From contig NZ_MIPP01000007.1 in the NCBI RefSeq assembly GCF_002095385.1, positions 26,406 to 90,405 of the forward strand: DNA of 64,000 nt, given 5' to 3'. The position numbers and the translations under genes were made by a program. Position 1 is the stretch's first letter, and every line of letters starts with the position of its first letter. The notes under the pieces were generated by a model. It searched no databases, was not told where the DNA came from, and saw only the letters and a program-made list of their open reading frames with translations. This document shows, piece by piece, positions 40,892-50,972 of this stretch. The DNA comes from Pantoea eucrina. GTDB taxonomy: Bacteria; Pseudomonadota; Gammaproteobacteria; Enterobacterales; Enterobacteriaceae.

Positions 40892-42910
40892 CTACTTTTT
40901 TGCATTCGCCAGCATTGCCCGCAACCCGGCCACCCGGGTTTGCCCGGTTTTAACGCGCTCTTCTGCGCTTACCACTTTTTTCTCACGCTCCCACTCGACG
41001 TCATCCTGCGGCAGTTCCAGCAAAAAACGGCTGGGTTCAGGACGAATCAGCTCACCATACTGGCGACGCTCCCGGCAGAGCGTAAAGGTCAGCTCTTTCT
41101 GTGCGCGCGTAATGCCCACATAGGCGAGACGCCGCTCCTCTTCGATGTTGTTCTCATCAATGCTGCTCTGATGCGGCAACAGACCTTCTTCCATGCCGAC
41201 CAGGTAGACATAGGGAAATTCCAGCCCTTTTGATGCGTGCAGCGTCATCAGCTGAACCTGGTCGAGATCTTCATCACTCTCTCCCCGCTCCATCATATCG
41301 CGCAGGGTAAAGCGCGTGACAACCTGTGCCAGCGTCATGGGCTCATTCAGCTCATCACCTTCAAGCATTTCCGTCATCCACTGGAACAGCGTATTGACGT
41401 TTTTCATCCGCATCTCTGCGGCTTTCGGACTGCCGGAGGTCTCAAACAGCCAGCTCTGATAGTCGATACCGCGGATCAGATCGCGCACCGCGCTGATCGG
41501 CTCCCGTTCAGTCAGCTGCACAATCTCATTCAGCCAGTGGGTAAAACGCTGCAGATGCTCCAGACCGCGCCCGCTTAGCGTCTGAGCCAGCCCCATGTCA
41601 AAACTGGCATTAAACAGGCTCTTATTACGCAGCGTGGCCCACTCACCCAGCTTCTGCAGCGTGGCCGGGCCGATTTCGCGACGCGGCGTATTTACGATGC
41701 GCAGAAACGCGCTGTCGTCATCCTGATTAGTCAGCACGCGCAGATAGGCCAGCAGATCCTTGATCTCCGGGCGTGAAAAGAACGAAGTGCCGCCGGAAAT
41801 ACGGTAGGGAATGCGGTTCTGCATCAGCAGCTTTTCAAACACGCGCGACTGATGATTGCCGCGATAGAGAATGGCGTAATCTTTATACTGGGTGCGGTTG
41901 ATAAAGTGATGTGCGATCAGCTCGCCGGTTACGCGCTCCGCTTCGTGGTCTTCATTATTCGCGCTCAGCACCTTCAGCGATTCGCCTGACCCCAGTTCAG
42001 AAAAGAGACGCTTTTCAAACACGTGCGGGTTATTGGCGATCAATATATTAGCCGCTTTGAGAATACGCTGCGTGGAGCGATAGTTCTGCTCCAGCTTCAC
42101 GACCTCCAGCGCCGGAAAGTCCTCTTTCAGCAGCACCAGGTTTTGCGGACGCGCCCCGCGCCAGGAGTAGATAGACTGGTCGTCATCGCCCACCACGGTA
42201 AATCGCGCGCGCGCGCCGACCAGCAGTTTTACCAGCTCATACTGGCTGGTGTTGGTATCCTGATACTCATCCACCAGCAGATAGCGAATACGCTGCTGCC
42301 AGCGTTCGCGTACCGCCTCATTACGCTGCAGCAGCAGCGTGGGCAGCAGGATGAGATCGTCAAAATCGAGCACGTTGCACGATTTGAGATGCCGATCATA
42401 GAGCTGATAGCAGTGCGCAAATATCTGGTCACGCTGGGATTTTGCTATTGCTGCCGCACCCTGCGGATCGATCAGATCGTTTTTCCAGTTAGAGATCGTG
42501 GCAATCAGCTGCTGCAGCTGTGTTTTATCCTCTTCCAGCCACTGGCTGGTCAGCTCTTTCAGCAGCGCCAGCTGATCCTGGTCGTCAAACAGCGAAAAGC
42601 TCGATTTCATCCCCAGCGCGGCATATTCACGCTTGATAATCTCCAGCCCCAGCGTATGAAAGGTTGAAATCATCAGGCCGCGCGCCTCTTTGCGTCCCAG
42701 CGTTTGCGCCACGCGCTCTTTCATTTCGCGCGACGCCTTATTGGTAAACGTCACCGCAGCAATGTGGCGCGCCTGATAGCCGCATTCGCGGATCAGGTGA
42801 GCGATTTTATTGGTAATGACGCGGGTTTTACCGGACCCCGCCCCCGCCAGCACCAGGCAGGGGCCGGTGACAAATTCGACAGCACGTTGTTGGCCGGGGT
42901 TTAAACGCAT
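40892..42910 (-). CDS. rep: ATP-dependent DNA helicase Rep
   Basis: Superfamily 1A 3'-5' helicase that assists the replisome; paralogue of UvrD. The 672 residues (E. coli 673) have Walker A GAGSGKT (23-29), [29 protein letters not shown] and [16 protein letters not shown] 42910 starts MRLNPGQQ as in E. coli; upstream ATGs add four residues. It is intact, in contrast to uvrD: in E. coli losing both is lethal. Convergent with gppA. Confidence 0.97.
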   Translation of the reverse strand: MRLNPGQQRAVEFVTGPCLVLAGAGSGKTRVITNKIAHLIRECGYQARHIAAVTFTNKASREMKERVAQTLGRKEARGLMISTFHTLGLEIIKREYAALGMKSSFSLFDDQDQLALLKELTSQWLEEDKTQLQQLIATISNWKNDLIDPQGAAAIAKSQRDQIFAHCYQLYDRHLKSCNVLDFDDLILLPTLLLQRNEAVRERWQQRIRYLLVDEYQDTNTSQYELVKLLVGARARFTVVGDDDQSIYSWRGARPQNLVLLKEDFPALEVVKLEQNYRSTQRILKAANILIANNPHVFEKRLFSELGSGESLKVLSANNEDHEAERVTGELIAHHFINRTQYKDYAILYRGNHQSRVFEKLLMQNRIPYRISGGTSFFSRPEIKDLLAYLRVLTNQDDDSAFLRIVNTPRREIGPATLQKLGEWATLRNKSLFNASFDMGLAQTLSGRGLEHLQRFTHWLNEIVQLTEREPISAVRDLIRGIDYQSWLFETSGSPKAAEMRMKNVNTLFQWMTEMLEGDELNEPMTLAQVVTRFTLRDMMERGESDEDLDQVQLMTLHASKGLEFPYVYLVGMEEGLLPHQSSIDENNIEEERRLAYVGITRAQKELTFTLCRERRQYGELIRPEPSRFLLELPQDDVEWEREKKVVSAEERVKTGQTRVAGLRAMLANAKK

Positions 42911-42980
42911 AAAAAACATCACTCGATTGAATCAGACAGGAAGAATTACATCGCGTCGCAGGGTGCGTACCTGAACGCAA

Positions 42981-43004
42981 AGGTCGCCATCAATGGCGCC
43001 CCTG
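42981..43004. repeat. Half copy of the GC-rich palindromic repeat
   Basis: Resembles the left arm of the element at 7629, with core GCCATCAATGGC (42985-42996). It sits between the divergent rep and ppiC starts, just upstream of the ppiC promoter. Confidence 0.55.
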
Positions 43005-43023
43005 CAACTGACGTGCACTACGC

Positions 43024-43029
43024 TATAAT
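43024..43029 (+). promoter_or_regulatory. -10 element of the ppiC promoter
   Basis: Perfect TATAAT 32 bases before the ppiC ATG. No good -35 hexamer is visible at 16-18 bases, so the promoter call rests on this element and the location. Confidence 0.4.
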
Positions 43030-43061
43030 GCGCCGCACATTATACATAACAGGAGAGCACC

Positions 43062-43343
43062 ATGGCGAAAACCGCAGCAGCTTTACATATCCTTGTGAAA
43101 GAGGAAGCGCAGGCGAAAGCCCTGCTGGCGCAGCTGGAGAAAGGAGGCAACTTTCAGCAGCTGGCAAAAAAACATTCAACCTGCCCGTCCGGACGCAACG
43201 GCGGTGATTTGGGCGAGTTTCGTCAGGGACAGATGGTGCCGGCTTTTGATAAAGCGGTTTTTACCTGCCCGCTGCTGAAGCCTTACGGACCGGTAAAAAC
43301 CGCGTTTGGTTACCACATCATTAAGGTGCTATGGCGCAGTTAA
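43062..43343 (+). CDS. ppiC: Parvulin-type peptidyl-prolyl isomerase PpiC
   Basis: Single-domain cytosolic parvulin of 93 residues, the E. coli length. Parvulin signatures are HILVKEE near 9-15, [23 protein letters not shown] near 42-64, and FGYHIIKVL near the end. AGGAG lies seven bases before ATG 43062. In E. coli ilvC lies beyond ppiC; here its stop codon directly abuts the convergent yhjG-like gene. Confidence 0.96.
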   Translation: MAKTAAALHILVKEEAQAKALLAQLEKGGNFQQLAKKHSTCPSGRNGGDLGEFRQGQMVPAFDKAVFTCPLLKPYGPVKTAFGYHIIKVLWRS

Positions 43344-45404
43344 TCACTTCTGGCTCTTCATCTGCTGCAGCACATTGCTGCACTGATTAGCGTCGGTGTC
43401 GCTGGGTGAAATCAGCGCCAGCAGCGCGGCAGCCGGTGCCACAACCGCCCCCAGCGCTACGGCCGCCGCCCCGCGTGCAATAAGCGGCCCGGTTTTAACC
43501 CCGGCATCCGGATTTTTAAAGGTTCCGCGCACGTAGAGCGGAGAACGCAGCGTAATAATGCGAATGCCTTTGCTCTCCGGATTTACCGTCAGATCGAGTC
43601 GCTCGCTGGCAAAGTTAACGTTGCCGGTGACGTTGATTACCGCATTTTCGGTATCAAACACGAACAGGCGCGGCGTTGCGACGCCCTGACGCAGCGTCAG
43701 ATCGGTGGCGGCACAGTTGATGCGCACTTCATCATCACCAAACAGTTTACCCACCACGTAGTTTCCGACGTTAAGCCCGGCAATTTCCATCAGGCTGCGG
43801 CTGATGAGGCCATTGTTCATCAGCAGGCGCAGCTGACCGTTGCTGCTGCCCAGCAGTGCGGCAACCGAATTGCCGGTACCGCTTAGCGTTGCGTCTCCGT
43901 TGAGCTGGCCCAGGCTGCGCTGCATGGCGGTTACATCAGGAAACAGCTGGCGCAGCTGCAGTTTGCGCGCGTGCAGATCGGCGCGGCCGCGCATCGGTGA
44001 ACGGCTGCCCTCAAGCCGGATAGTGGTATTGATATTGCCGCCGGCCATGCCGAAGCGCAGCGGATCAAGCAGCAGATCGCCTTTTTCCAGCGTCAGATGC
44101 GTATAGAGGTCGCTGAGCGGCAGCTTGCTGCTGTGCTCAATGCGCTTGCCGCTAAACTTCACGTCGGCATCCATCGCATCCCAGCTTTTGGTTTCAAACT
44201 TATCGTAAGGCAGCACGCGATCGGCAGGCTGCGTGGCGGCTTCACCACGCTGCGCCTTCGCCCGCGCCGTTTTCTCACTCCCTTTACCGGAATCAACGCC
44301 AATCAGCGGGCCGAGATCGGCCATGCGCAATTGACGGGAAGTGAGTTCGCCGCTCAGCTTCGGCCGGGGTTTGCCCTGACGATAGGTGAGCGATCCATGG
44401 ATATCACTGTCACCGATATGGCCATTAAACTTTTCATAGCGGAACAGCGCGCCTTTGGCGTCATTAAAGCGGGCAGTCAGATGACCGTCAGTTTCATAAG
44501 GGGGGGTATCAGGCAGCAGCACGCCGGTTAAGCCATAGAGATTGGCCAGCGTATCGCCGGAAAATCGCAGGCGCACATCCAGCCCGCCCAGGTTCAGCGG
44601 ATCCTGCAGCGTGCCTTCCAGCCTTACCCGCGTGGTGCCGTTACGCAGATCGGCCTGCAGCGGAAATGGCGTGGTTTTGCTGCGCAGTGAGAGCATGCCG
44701 CCAATTCTGCCGTCGCCGGAAAGCGGCTGCTGGTTATAGGTGCCTTTCGCCTGCCAGCCAAAAACAAAATCGCCAGCGCCTTTCTGCTTATCATCGCCGC
44801 CGGTAACCTGAGCATAAGGCACGGGTTTACCGAGTGAGTTGATATTCACCGTTACATCCGCTTTGTTGATCGCATCGCGGTAGCGCAGCTGCCCCTGATC
44901 AAACAGAATATTATCCATGCGGAATGACCAGGCTGAGGGAGCGGCGTCAGCCTCGCTGTTTTCGCTACTGGCGAGCGTAAATGTCCAGTTATTCTTCTTG
45001 CTGGCGAGCTGTATCAGACGCGCGTCGGGCTGCTGCAGCTTGATCCAGGGCAGGTAGATCTCTTTGTGCAGCAGCGCCAGGGGGGCCAGCGTCGCATCAA
45101 CGCGCTGCAGGTGTACCATAGTCACGTCAGGAATGTCGGGCGGATTGCCCAGCATGATATCTTCAGCGTGTACCTGCGGCCAGGGGATCCAGCTGCGCCA
45201 GCCCGGCTCAGCGCGGTTACGCGCCCAGTGTACGCCAAGGTCGCCGCGTATCGCGAAAGGACGGTTCAGCTCTGCTGACACTTTCTGATTAATGGTTGGT
45301 TTCAGGCGGTTCCAGTCAAAGGTGGCAATCACCACAACCAGTACCACGATCAGTAACAGCAGAATGCCCGCCACCCAGCTGGCAGCTTTTCCCGTGCGAG
45401 TCAT
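43344..45404 (-). CDS. yhjG: AsmA-family protein YhjG
   Basis: Large AsmA-like protein, anchored in the inner membrane by one N-terminal helix (about 8-28). The rest (AsmA repeat region, beta-rich) faces the periplasm. Such proteins are thought to move phospholipid between membranes; for YhjG this is an inference. The 686 residues (E. coli 691) contain FDWNRLKPTINQKVSAELNRPF and VRGTFKNPDAGVKTGPL near the end. A perfect AAGGAGG precedes the ATG. It lies 59 bases after pdeH on the same strand. Confidence 0.9.
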   Translation of the reverse strand: MTRTGKAASWVAGILLLLIVVLVVVIATFDWNRLKPTINQKVSAELNRPFAIRGDLGVHWARNRAEPGWRSWIPWPQVHAEDIMLGNPPDIPDVTMVHLQRVDATLAPLALLHKEIYLPWIKLQQPDARLIQLASKKNNWTFTLASSENSEADAAPSAWSFRMDNILFDQGQLRYRDAINKADVTVNINSLGKPVPYAQVTGGDDKQKGAGDFVFGWQAKGTYNQQPLSGDGRIGGMLSLRSKTTPFPLQADLRNGTTRVRLEGTLQDPLNLGGLDVRLRFSGDTLANLYGLTGVLLPDTPPYETDGHLTARFNDAKGALFRYEKFNGHIGDSDIHGSLTYRQGKPRPKLSGELTSRQLRMADLGPLIGVDSGKGSEKTARAKAQRGEAATQPADRVLPYDKFETKSWDAMDADVKFSGKRIEHSSKLPLSDLYTHLTLEKGDLLLDPLRFGMAGGNINTTIRLEGSRSPMRGRADLHARKLQLRQLFPDVTAMQRSLGQLNGDATLSGTGNSVAALLGSSNGQLRLLMNNGLISRSLMEIAGLNVGNYVVGKLFGDDEVRINCAATDLTLRQGVATPRLFVFDTENAVINVTGNVNFASERLDLTVNPESKGIRIITLRSPLYVRGTFKNPDAGVKTGPLIARGAAAVALGAVVAPAAALLALISPSDTDANQCSNVLQQMKSQK

Positions 45405-45463
45405 GCTTTTTCCTCCTTGTTCTCACGTCTCATTAAAGATAGTCGAGACGCGGTGTAACAACA

Positions 45464-46234
45464 TCAGAGAAGCATCAACGGCAGCGATCTCAGCTCACTA
45501 AAAGGAAGCGGACGGGAAAAAAAGTATCCCTGAGCTGCAATAGCGGGTGAGGATTGTACCTGGCGCCACTCCTCTTCGGTTTCCACGCCCTCAACTATTA
45601 CGCCATTGCAGTAGCGATTAATAAGCGTCAGCAGCGTTGAGAAAAGGACTCGCCCCTCTTCTGACGCGCGCAGCAGCATAAAGAGTTCACGCGATAATTT
45701 GATGTAGTCATAGCGCAGTTCGGTCAGCGCGGAAAAATTTGCCATGCCGGAGCCAAAATCATCCAGCCATAGCGGCCCCAGCTCCGGCATCTGCGCCACC
45801 ATCTCCTCCTGCGGCAGCGCATGATGCTCAGTGAGTTCAAAGCGCACCCACGGCAGCTGGCCAATCAGCCGTCGCAGGGCCGGATGCTGCTGTATCGCCA
45901 GCAGCGTCGGCCCGTCAATATTGACCGATGCCACCAGCTGATGGCGGATAAAAAAGCGGGACCACGTCAACAGCAGAGTGAGTTGTTCATGCACCACATC
46001 CAGCCGCTGCTCTGTCGATAGCGCAGCAAAGTAGCTTTCCGGTGAAAGACGCTTTTCCGGCATAGCCGCGTACGTAACGGCGGTCAGCAGCTCAATCGCC
46101 AGCAGGCGGCCAGATATCTGATAAATAGGCTGAAAAGTATAAGTACGCTGGCACTGCTGCCGGAAAAATGCGATATCCGGTTGCGCATGTTTAAGAGAAA
46201 CAGACAGCCGGTGTCCGGAATTCTTCATCACCAT
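45464..46234 (-). CDS. pdeH: Cyclic-di-GMP phosphodiesterase PdeH (YhjH)
   Basis: Stand-alone EAL domain that hydrolyses c-di-GMP and favours motility; in E. coli it is the main such enzyme. The 256 residues have the EAL variant ELL (48-50), NIDGPT near 105-110, ELTEH near 133-137, DDFGSG (158-163), and EGVE (215-218), which is the YhjH pattern. AGGA stands seven bases before ATG 46234, so the longer frame to 46285 is rejected. A flagellar sigma-28 promoter lies upstream. Adjacent to yhjG as in E. coli. Confidence 0.94.
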   Translation of the reverse strand: MVMKNSGHRLSVSLKHAQPDIAFFRQQCQRTYTFQPIYQISGRLLAIELLTAVTYAAMPEKRLSPESYFAALSTEQRLDVVHEQLTLLLTWSRFFIRHQLVASVNIDGPTLLAIQQHPALRRLIGQLPWVRFELTEHHALPQEEMVAQMPELGPLWLDDFGSGMANFSALTELRYDYIKLSRELFMLLRASEEGRVLFSTLLTLINRYCNGVIVEGVETEEEWRQVQSSPAIAAQGYFFSRPLPFSELRSLPLMLL

Positions 46235-46285
46235 GGTTTTTTCCTGATCGGTGGTGAGTGCCTGCAGAAAGCAACCCGGCGGCAA

Positions 46286-46312
46286 GTATCGGCTGGTTCC
46301 TGGATAACTTTA
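46286..46312 (-). promoter_or_regulatory. Sigma-28 (FliA) promoter of pdeH
   Basis: Reverse strand TAAAGTTA, 11 bases, GCCGATAC; the consensus is TAAAGTTT-N11-GCCGATAA, so only the last base of each box differs. It lies about 50 bases before the pdeH start. Places pdeH in the late flagellar regulon, as in E. coli and Salmonella. Confidence 0.85.
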
Positions 46313-46809
46313 TTGCTTTGTGCAGCCATATAGGGCGTCGAGTCTAACAGCGCGCCTTTGCCTTAATCGCAGAAACAGAGGATGCTTTGTCTGCTAAATC
46401 GTCGCCGGAGGGCGATTTAAAGACTTAAGGCAAACTGACGCACCAGAAAACCGGCCGCCGGAAGGGTTCGGAAAAAGGCGCAGCCGGAGGGATTTCTCTG
46501 CTGAAATTTCCCGTGACTGGTTTGACTTACTACTCTGTTTTATCCTGTTCATTGCGCTTAGTACGCCTCTTCCATCTTTCGCACTTTATCTGAAGTGTGC
46601 ACTTATTATCTTCGCTAAACATAACTGTTTAAATTCAGTCTCTTGAAAGAGAATTCCCGCCTGCCAGGTATAGTCTGATTCTCGCTGGTTATCGTTTTTT
46701 CGGCTGGACGACAACGCAAAAGAAGACCATCTTTTAATCAATAACAGCAGGACGCTGTTCCTTCGGCCGCAGAAAAACAACGACTATACGCCCTGCTCAG
46801 GACAGATTT
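46313..46809. other. Intergenic region without a recognised gene
   Basis: About 500 bases between the divergent pdeH and hydrolase genes. It holds a hairpin TAAATCG/CGATTTA (46395-46419) and three spaced copies of GCCGGA(A)GGG (near 46404, 46457 and 46483). A TCTCTT/AAGAGA dyad lies near 46640 and a TATAGT near 46670 that could be part of the hydrolase promoter. I see no convincing coding sequence. Confidence 0.4.
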
Positions 46810-47681
46810 ATGCACACAGAAATTATCAATATCTGGCCATCCGGTGATGCGCCAGGCGCCAGTGACTCCCGCGCTCAGCCGCAGATTGTTGACCTGGCTA
46901 AAGAGTATGAGCCTTACGATCGCGCAGCCACCGGCGTGCGCTGCCCGGAAATGGCTATCTGGTATCCGGAAAACTCCAACGGGATCACTCTGCTGGTGGC
47001 ACCGGGCGGCGGTTATCAGCGGGTGCTAATCGATCGTGAAGGCAGCGCGCTGGCCACGTTTTTACCTCGATGGGCTATACGCTGGCCGTAATGACATATC
47101 GCCTGCCCTATGACGGGCATCATGAAGGCGCGGATGCACCGCTGGCCGATGCCCAGCGGGCGGTCCGCGTGCTGCGCGAACGGGCGCAGCAGGGCAAAAA
47201 CGGTAAGTACATTGTGATGATGGGCTTTTCCGCAGGCGGCCACGTTGCGGCCTCGCTGGGAACGCGGTTTAACGAGAAGCTCTATCCGGTCCAGGATCGT
47301 ATCGATGCGCTCTCACCGCGCCCCGACGCTATGGTGCTGATCTACCCGATTATCAGTATGCGTGACGGCCTGGCACACGAAAGTTCACGCACGCGCCTGC
47401 TGGGCGCCTGGCCGGATCAGAAAAGTATCGATGCCTATTCGCTGGAGACGCGCGTGCACGCGCAAACACCGCCAGCCCTGCTGATCCATGCGGCTGACGA
47501 TGAAGCGGTTTCCGTTAACCACAGCATGCTGTTCTTCAGCGCGCTGCGTGAACATAAAATTCCGGCCGAGATCCATTTTTATCAGAAAGGCGGGCACGGT
47601 TTCGGTATCCGCGGCGTAGCCGATCTGCCACTGGCAAGCTGGCCGATGCTGGTCACCGAATGGCTGCGGGCGAAAACCTGA
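46810..47681 (+). pseudogene. Alpha/beta-hydrolase (esterase), split by a one-base deletion
   Basis: Probable esterase of the alpha/beta-hydrolase fold, similar in layout to acetyl-xylan-esterase-like and BD-FAE proteins; substrate unknown. The first part runs from ATG 46810 with the oxyanion segment LLVAPGGGYQRV and is lost after about 47063. The second resumes at SMGYTLAVMTYRLP, with the nucleophile elbow GFSAGGH, an Asp in HAADDEAV and His in GGHGFGI. Inserting one A near 47064 joins both into 290 residues. No signal peptide. In E. coli kdgK lies at this place. Confidence 0.82.
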
Positions 47682-47710
47682 CGTTGTTACGCCCTGCGCG
47701 GAATTCATCA

Positions 47711-47734
47711 CAGGGGGCGCATTTATGCGCCCCG
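47711..47734. repeat. Half copy of the GC-rich palindromic repeat, overlapping yhjJ end
   Basis: GGGGCGCATTTATGCGCCCC (47713-47732) equals the right arm of the element at 7629. It covers the last codons and the stop of yhjJ on the reverse strand and lies 30 bases after the hydrolase stop on the forward strand. Confidence 0.7.
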
Positions 47735-49213
47735 ATCGGTGCTGTTTTCTGCTTTACTGCTTTCGTCCGGGGCCGGTGCGGCGGGCGCATCAGGCACCGC
47801 CATCACCTTGTTCCAGCTCTCCTGCAACATCTTCACATTGGTCTCTGCTTCGCCCTGTGGCTGGATCAGTACCATAGTCAGCTCCTGCGTCAGCTGCTGG
47901 CGCAGTTCCTGGTTAAGCTGCTCACGCGTTAACTCACTCAGGAAAGACTGGCGCAGTTTCTGATACTGCTCGGGAGCAATATCCACTACCGCATTCTGCT
48001 GCGAGCGCAGGCGCTGCCCCATCAGAATGTCAGTATCCGTACGGGCGTAGGTGGTAAACAGCTTATTCAGCTCCAGCAGCTTCTGCGCCATAAGCGCATC
48101 AAATTCATCCTGCGGCAGCCCTTTATCGCGAACCACGGCCAGCGCTTTAGCGATCTGATTCATGTTTTGTGGCAGTGACGCGTTGGGACTCTCCATATTG
48201 ATGGAGCACTGCGCACGCTGATAAAGCACGCGGCAGTCAAAGCCGACCTGCACATTTTGCGCTTTATTATCTGCCAGCGCGCGCTGCACGTGCCAGAACA
48301 GCGCTTCCCGCGCCAGATCGCTCTGCCAGTAACGTTGCAGATACTGCGATTCGCGAATCGGTTGCCACGACGTATCCCATACCAGCGACAGCCGATCCTG
48401 TGCCAGAGAGCCATCAACCAGATTGACCGGCTGATGCGGCAGCGGCGACAGCGTGGGCAGTGGTGCCGGCGTATCGCGTTTTCCTTTCAGCGTTGCGAAA
48501 GTCTTGCCAATCTGCTCCATGATAGTGCGGCTGTCGACATTACCAACCACATAGAGCGTCATATTATCTGGCGTATACCACTGCTGATAAAAACTGTTCA
48601 GCTGCGCGGGATCGACCGGCGCGCGCGGTGGCTCACCGGGGTCGTGCGCCAGCATGGTTGAGCCTTTCAGGCGGTAGCGCCACCAGACATCCTGCGTGTC
48701 AGATGGCCAGGTGGCGATGGGATCGGTCGCGCTTAATGCCGTCGCGACCACCTGCTCATTAATGCTCATCTTACCCGCGGTCGCCGCCAGCCAGTTTAAC
48801 GCTTCTTTAAGCAGTTCTGGCCGGTTGTTGGGCAGACTGAGGTTGTACTGAGTGTAGTCGTATGACGAGATCGCTGGCGGCAGCGGACGCTGCGGATCCA
48901 TCGCCTGCTGCCACAGTGCACGCTGCTGATTGGTATCCAGCGCGGTGTTATGCACCATCGCCAGGCGCGGTAACAGATGACTGAAGCCGGTCTGCTGAGC
49001 GCTCTCCGCCAGCGAGCCGGTATTAACCACCAGGCGAAGCTCAATGCGATCGCTGGGACGTTGTGGTGTGGTCAGCAGCTGCCAACTGAACCCGTTGTCC
49101 AGTTTGCCCTCCTGCCAGGCGGGATCGGGCTGAAGTGTTTCGGCGTGCGCGCCGAAACCGGTTGCTGCAAGCAGCAAGCCGCCAACCAAAAGCCGAATTC
49201 TGGTGCCCTGCAT
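47723..49213 (-). CDS. yhjJ: M16-like peptidase family protein YhjJ
   Basis: Periplasmic protein of the zinc peptidase M16 fold but probably inactive: where active members have HxxEH it shows His79-Leu-Leu-Pro-Arg. The 496 residues start with a signal peptide (GGLLLAATGFGAHA, cleaved near residue 24). The second-domain pattern FYQQWYTPDNMTLYVVGNVD near 209-228 is typical. It matches E. coli YhjJ (498) closely as recalled. The C-terminal Ala/Pro-rich tail differs, and its last residues and TAA come from a palindromic repeat. Confidence 0.92.
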   Translation of the reverse strand: MQGTRIRLLVGGLLLAATGFGAHAETLQPDPAWQEGKLDNGFSWQLLTTPQRPSDRIELRLVVNTGSLAESAQQTGFSHLLPRLAMVHNTALDTNQQRALWQQAMDPQRPLPPAISSYDYTQYNLSLPNNRPELLKEALNWLAATAGKMSINEQVVATALSATDPIATWPSDTQDVWWRYRLKGSTMLAHDPGEPPRAPVDPAQLNSFYQQWYTPDNMTLYVVGNVDSRTIMEQIGKTFATLKGKRDTPAPLPTLSPLPHQPVNLVDGSLAQDRLSLVWDTSWQPIRESQYLQRYWQSDLAREALFWHVQRALADNKAQNVQVGFDCRVLYQRAQCSINMESPNASLPQNMNQIAKALAVVRDKGLPQDEFDALMAQKLLELNKLFTTYARTDTDILMGQRLRSQQNAVVDIAPEQYQKLRQSFLSELTREQLNQELRQQLTQELTMVLIQPQGEAETNVKMLQESWNKVMAVPDAPAAPAPDESSKAENSTDRGA

Positions 49214-49395
49214 GTGAACCCCTAATCAAACAGATAAACGCTTGTTAGCACGGACTGACTGGCCACCGGGAAAGCGGCCCGCGCGGCGTATTGCCGCCGC
49301 GTTTATTTAATGACAGTTCCTTTGACCACAGGATGGCCAGGAAGTCGCGCAACAAGGAAAAAAATCGGGAAAAAAATCAACGGGGTTTATTATGC

Positions 49396-49432
49396 AAATG
49401 CCCGCTGTCAGGGCAAGTGACAGCGGGCATTT
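49396..49432 (-). terminator. Terminator-like hairpin after dctA
   Basis: A perfect 15-bp stem AAATGCCCGCTGTCA/TGACAGCGGGCATTT (49396-49410 with 49418-49432, 7-base loop) begins 26 bases after the dctA stop. The stem ends in TTT on the reverse strand, then GCAT; probably a working terminator. Confidence 0.75.
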
Positions 49433-49458
49433 AATCGGAAATTAACGCAAATTGCGGA

Positions 49459-50739
49459 TTATGCGCCGGTATGAGAGACGTGATTGACCTTTTTCGCTGA
49501 AGAAAGCGTCTCTTTCATCTGGTTTTCATCCAGCTGACCCACCCACTTAGCCACCACCACCGTGGCTACGCCGTTACCGACCAGATTAGTCAGCGCACGC
49601 GCTTCGGACATAAAGCGGTCGATGCCCAGAATCAGCGCCAGGCCCGCGACCGGCAGATGCCCTACCGCAGAGAGCGTCGCGGCGAGAACAATAAAGCCGC
49701 TTCCGGTAACGCCCGCCGCGCCTTTCGAGGAGAGCAGCAGAACCACCAGCAGGGTGATCTGATGGAAGATATCCATATGAGCGTTGGTCGCCTGCGCAAT
49801 AAACACGGCGGCCATGGTCAGATAGATTGAGGTGCCATCCAGATTAAACGAGTAGCCCGTTGGAATAACCAGCCCCACCACCGATTTTTTGCAGCCGAGG
49901 CGCTCCATCTTATCCAGCATGCGCGGCAGCGCTGATTCAGACGATGACGTACCCAGCACAATCAGCAGCTCTTCTTTGATATAACCGATAAATTTGAAGA
50001 TGTTAAAGCCAGCCCAGCGCGCAATTGCGCCCAGCACGATCACGACAAACAGGATACAGGTAATATAGAAACAGATGATCAGCTGGCCAAGCTGCACCAG
50101 CGAGCCGACACCATACTTACCGATGGTGAAGGCCATGGCACCAAACGCCCCGATAGGTGCCAGGCGCATAATCATGTTGATCACGCCAAAGATCACTTTT
50201 GAGAAGCTTTCGATAACGTTGAACATCACGGTACCGGCGCTGCCGAGGCGATGCAGTGCGAAACCAAACAGAATAGCGAACAGCAGCACCTGCAGAATGT
50301 TGCCGCTGGCAAAGGCACCAATGACGCTGCCCGGGATGATATCAAGCAGGAACGCGATCACACCCTGCTGTTCTGCCTGCTGTGCATAAACGGCTACCGC
50401 TTTCGCATCCAGGGTGGCGGGATCCACGTTCATTCCTGCGCCAGGCTGAACCACGTTCACTACCACCAGTCCGATGATCAGCGCGATAGTACTGACGATT
50501 TCAAAATAGAGCAGCGCTACGGCGCCAGTGCGTCCAACGGCTTTCATGCTCTCCATGCCGGCGATACCGGTCACCACCGTACAGAAGATTACGGGGGCGA
50601 TGATCATCTTGATCAGCTTTACAAAACCATCACCAAGCGGCTTCATTTGCGCGCCTAATTCGGGATAGTAATGGCCTAACAGAACGCCGATGCCGATGGC
50701 AACCAGCACCTGAAAGTAGAGGCTTTTAAACAGTTTCAT
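49459..50739 (-). CDS. dctA: C4-dicarboxylate transport protein DctA
   Basis: Aerobic symporter for succinate, fumarate and malate in the inner membrane (DAACS family). The 426 residues contain the reentrant-loop serine-rich motif [16 protein letters not shown] near 270-285, [17 protein letters not shown], and [20 protein letters not shown] 50739 matches the E. coli start ([12 protein letters not shown]); the frame stays open to 50793. In E. coli its expression needs CRP and DcuS/DcuR. It lies between yhjJ and pdeK as in E. coli. Confidence 0.96.
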   Translation of the reverse strand: MKLFKSLYFQVLVAIGIGVLLGHYYPELGAQMKPLGDGFVKLIKMIIAPVIFCTVVTGIAGMESMKAVGRTGAVALLYFEIVSTIALIIGLVVVNVVQPGAGMNVDPATLDAKAVAVYAQQAEQQGVIAFLLDIIPGSVIGAFASGNILQVLLFAILFGFALHRLGSAGTVMFNVIESFSKVIFGVINMIMRLAPIGAFGAMAFTIGKYGVGSLVQLGQLIICFYITCILFVVIVLGAIARWAGFNIFKFIGYIKEELLIVLGTSSSESALPRMLDKMERLGCKKSVVGLVIPTGYSFNLDGTSIYLTMAAVFIAQATNAHMDIFHQITLLVVLLLSSKGAAGVTGSGFIVLAATLSAVGHLPVAGLALILGIDRFMSEARALTNLVGNGVATVVVAKWVGQLDENQMKETLSSAKKVNHVSHTGA

Positions 50740-50845
50740 AACAGGTGTCCAGGTAGAGACGGCATTCACCGCCTGTGTCAGGGAGAAACGCATGCGGCAA
50801 GCCGCCTGAGAGCGTAAAACCTTACCGATAAACTGAAAATAACAC

Positions 50846-50857
50846 CCTGTTAACAGG
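50846..50857. promoter_or_regulatory. 12-bp palindrome in the dctA upstream region
   Basis: CCTGTTAACAGG, perfectly symmetrical, lies 107 bases before the dctA start, between dctA and pdeK. It could be an operator or part of a weak terminator for the upstream pdeK-side transcripts; I cannot assign a regulator. Confidence 0.3.
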
Positions 50858-50972
50858 ATGAGTATCCCCTGACATTCCTTACAAAAGTTACAAAACTCTA
50901 ACTATGAACTGAAACGCTTCAGCTGGCGCTATGGCGCGGTTTCTGCAGAACAATCAATTGATAAGGTCACTA

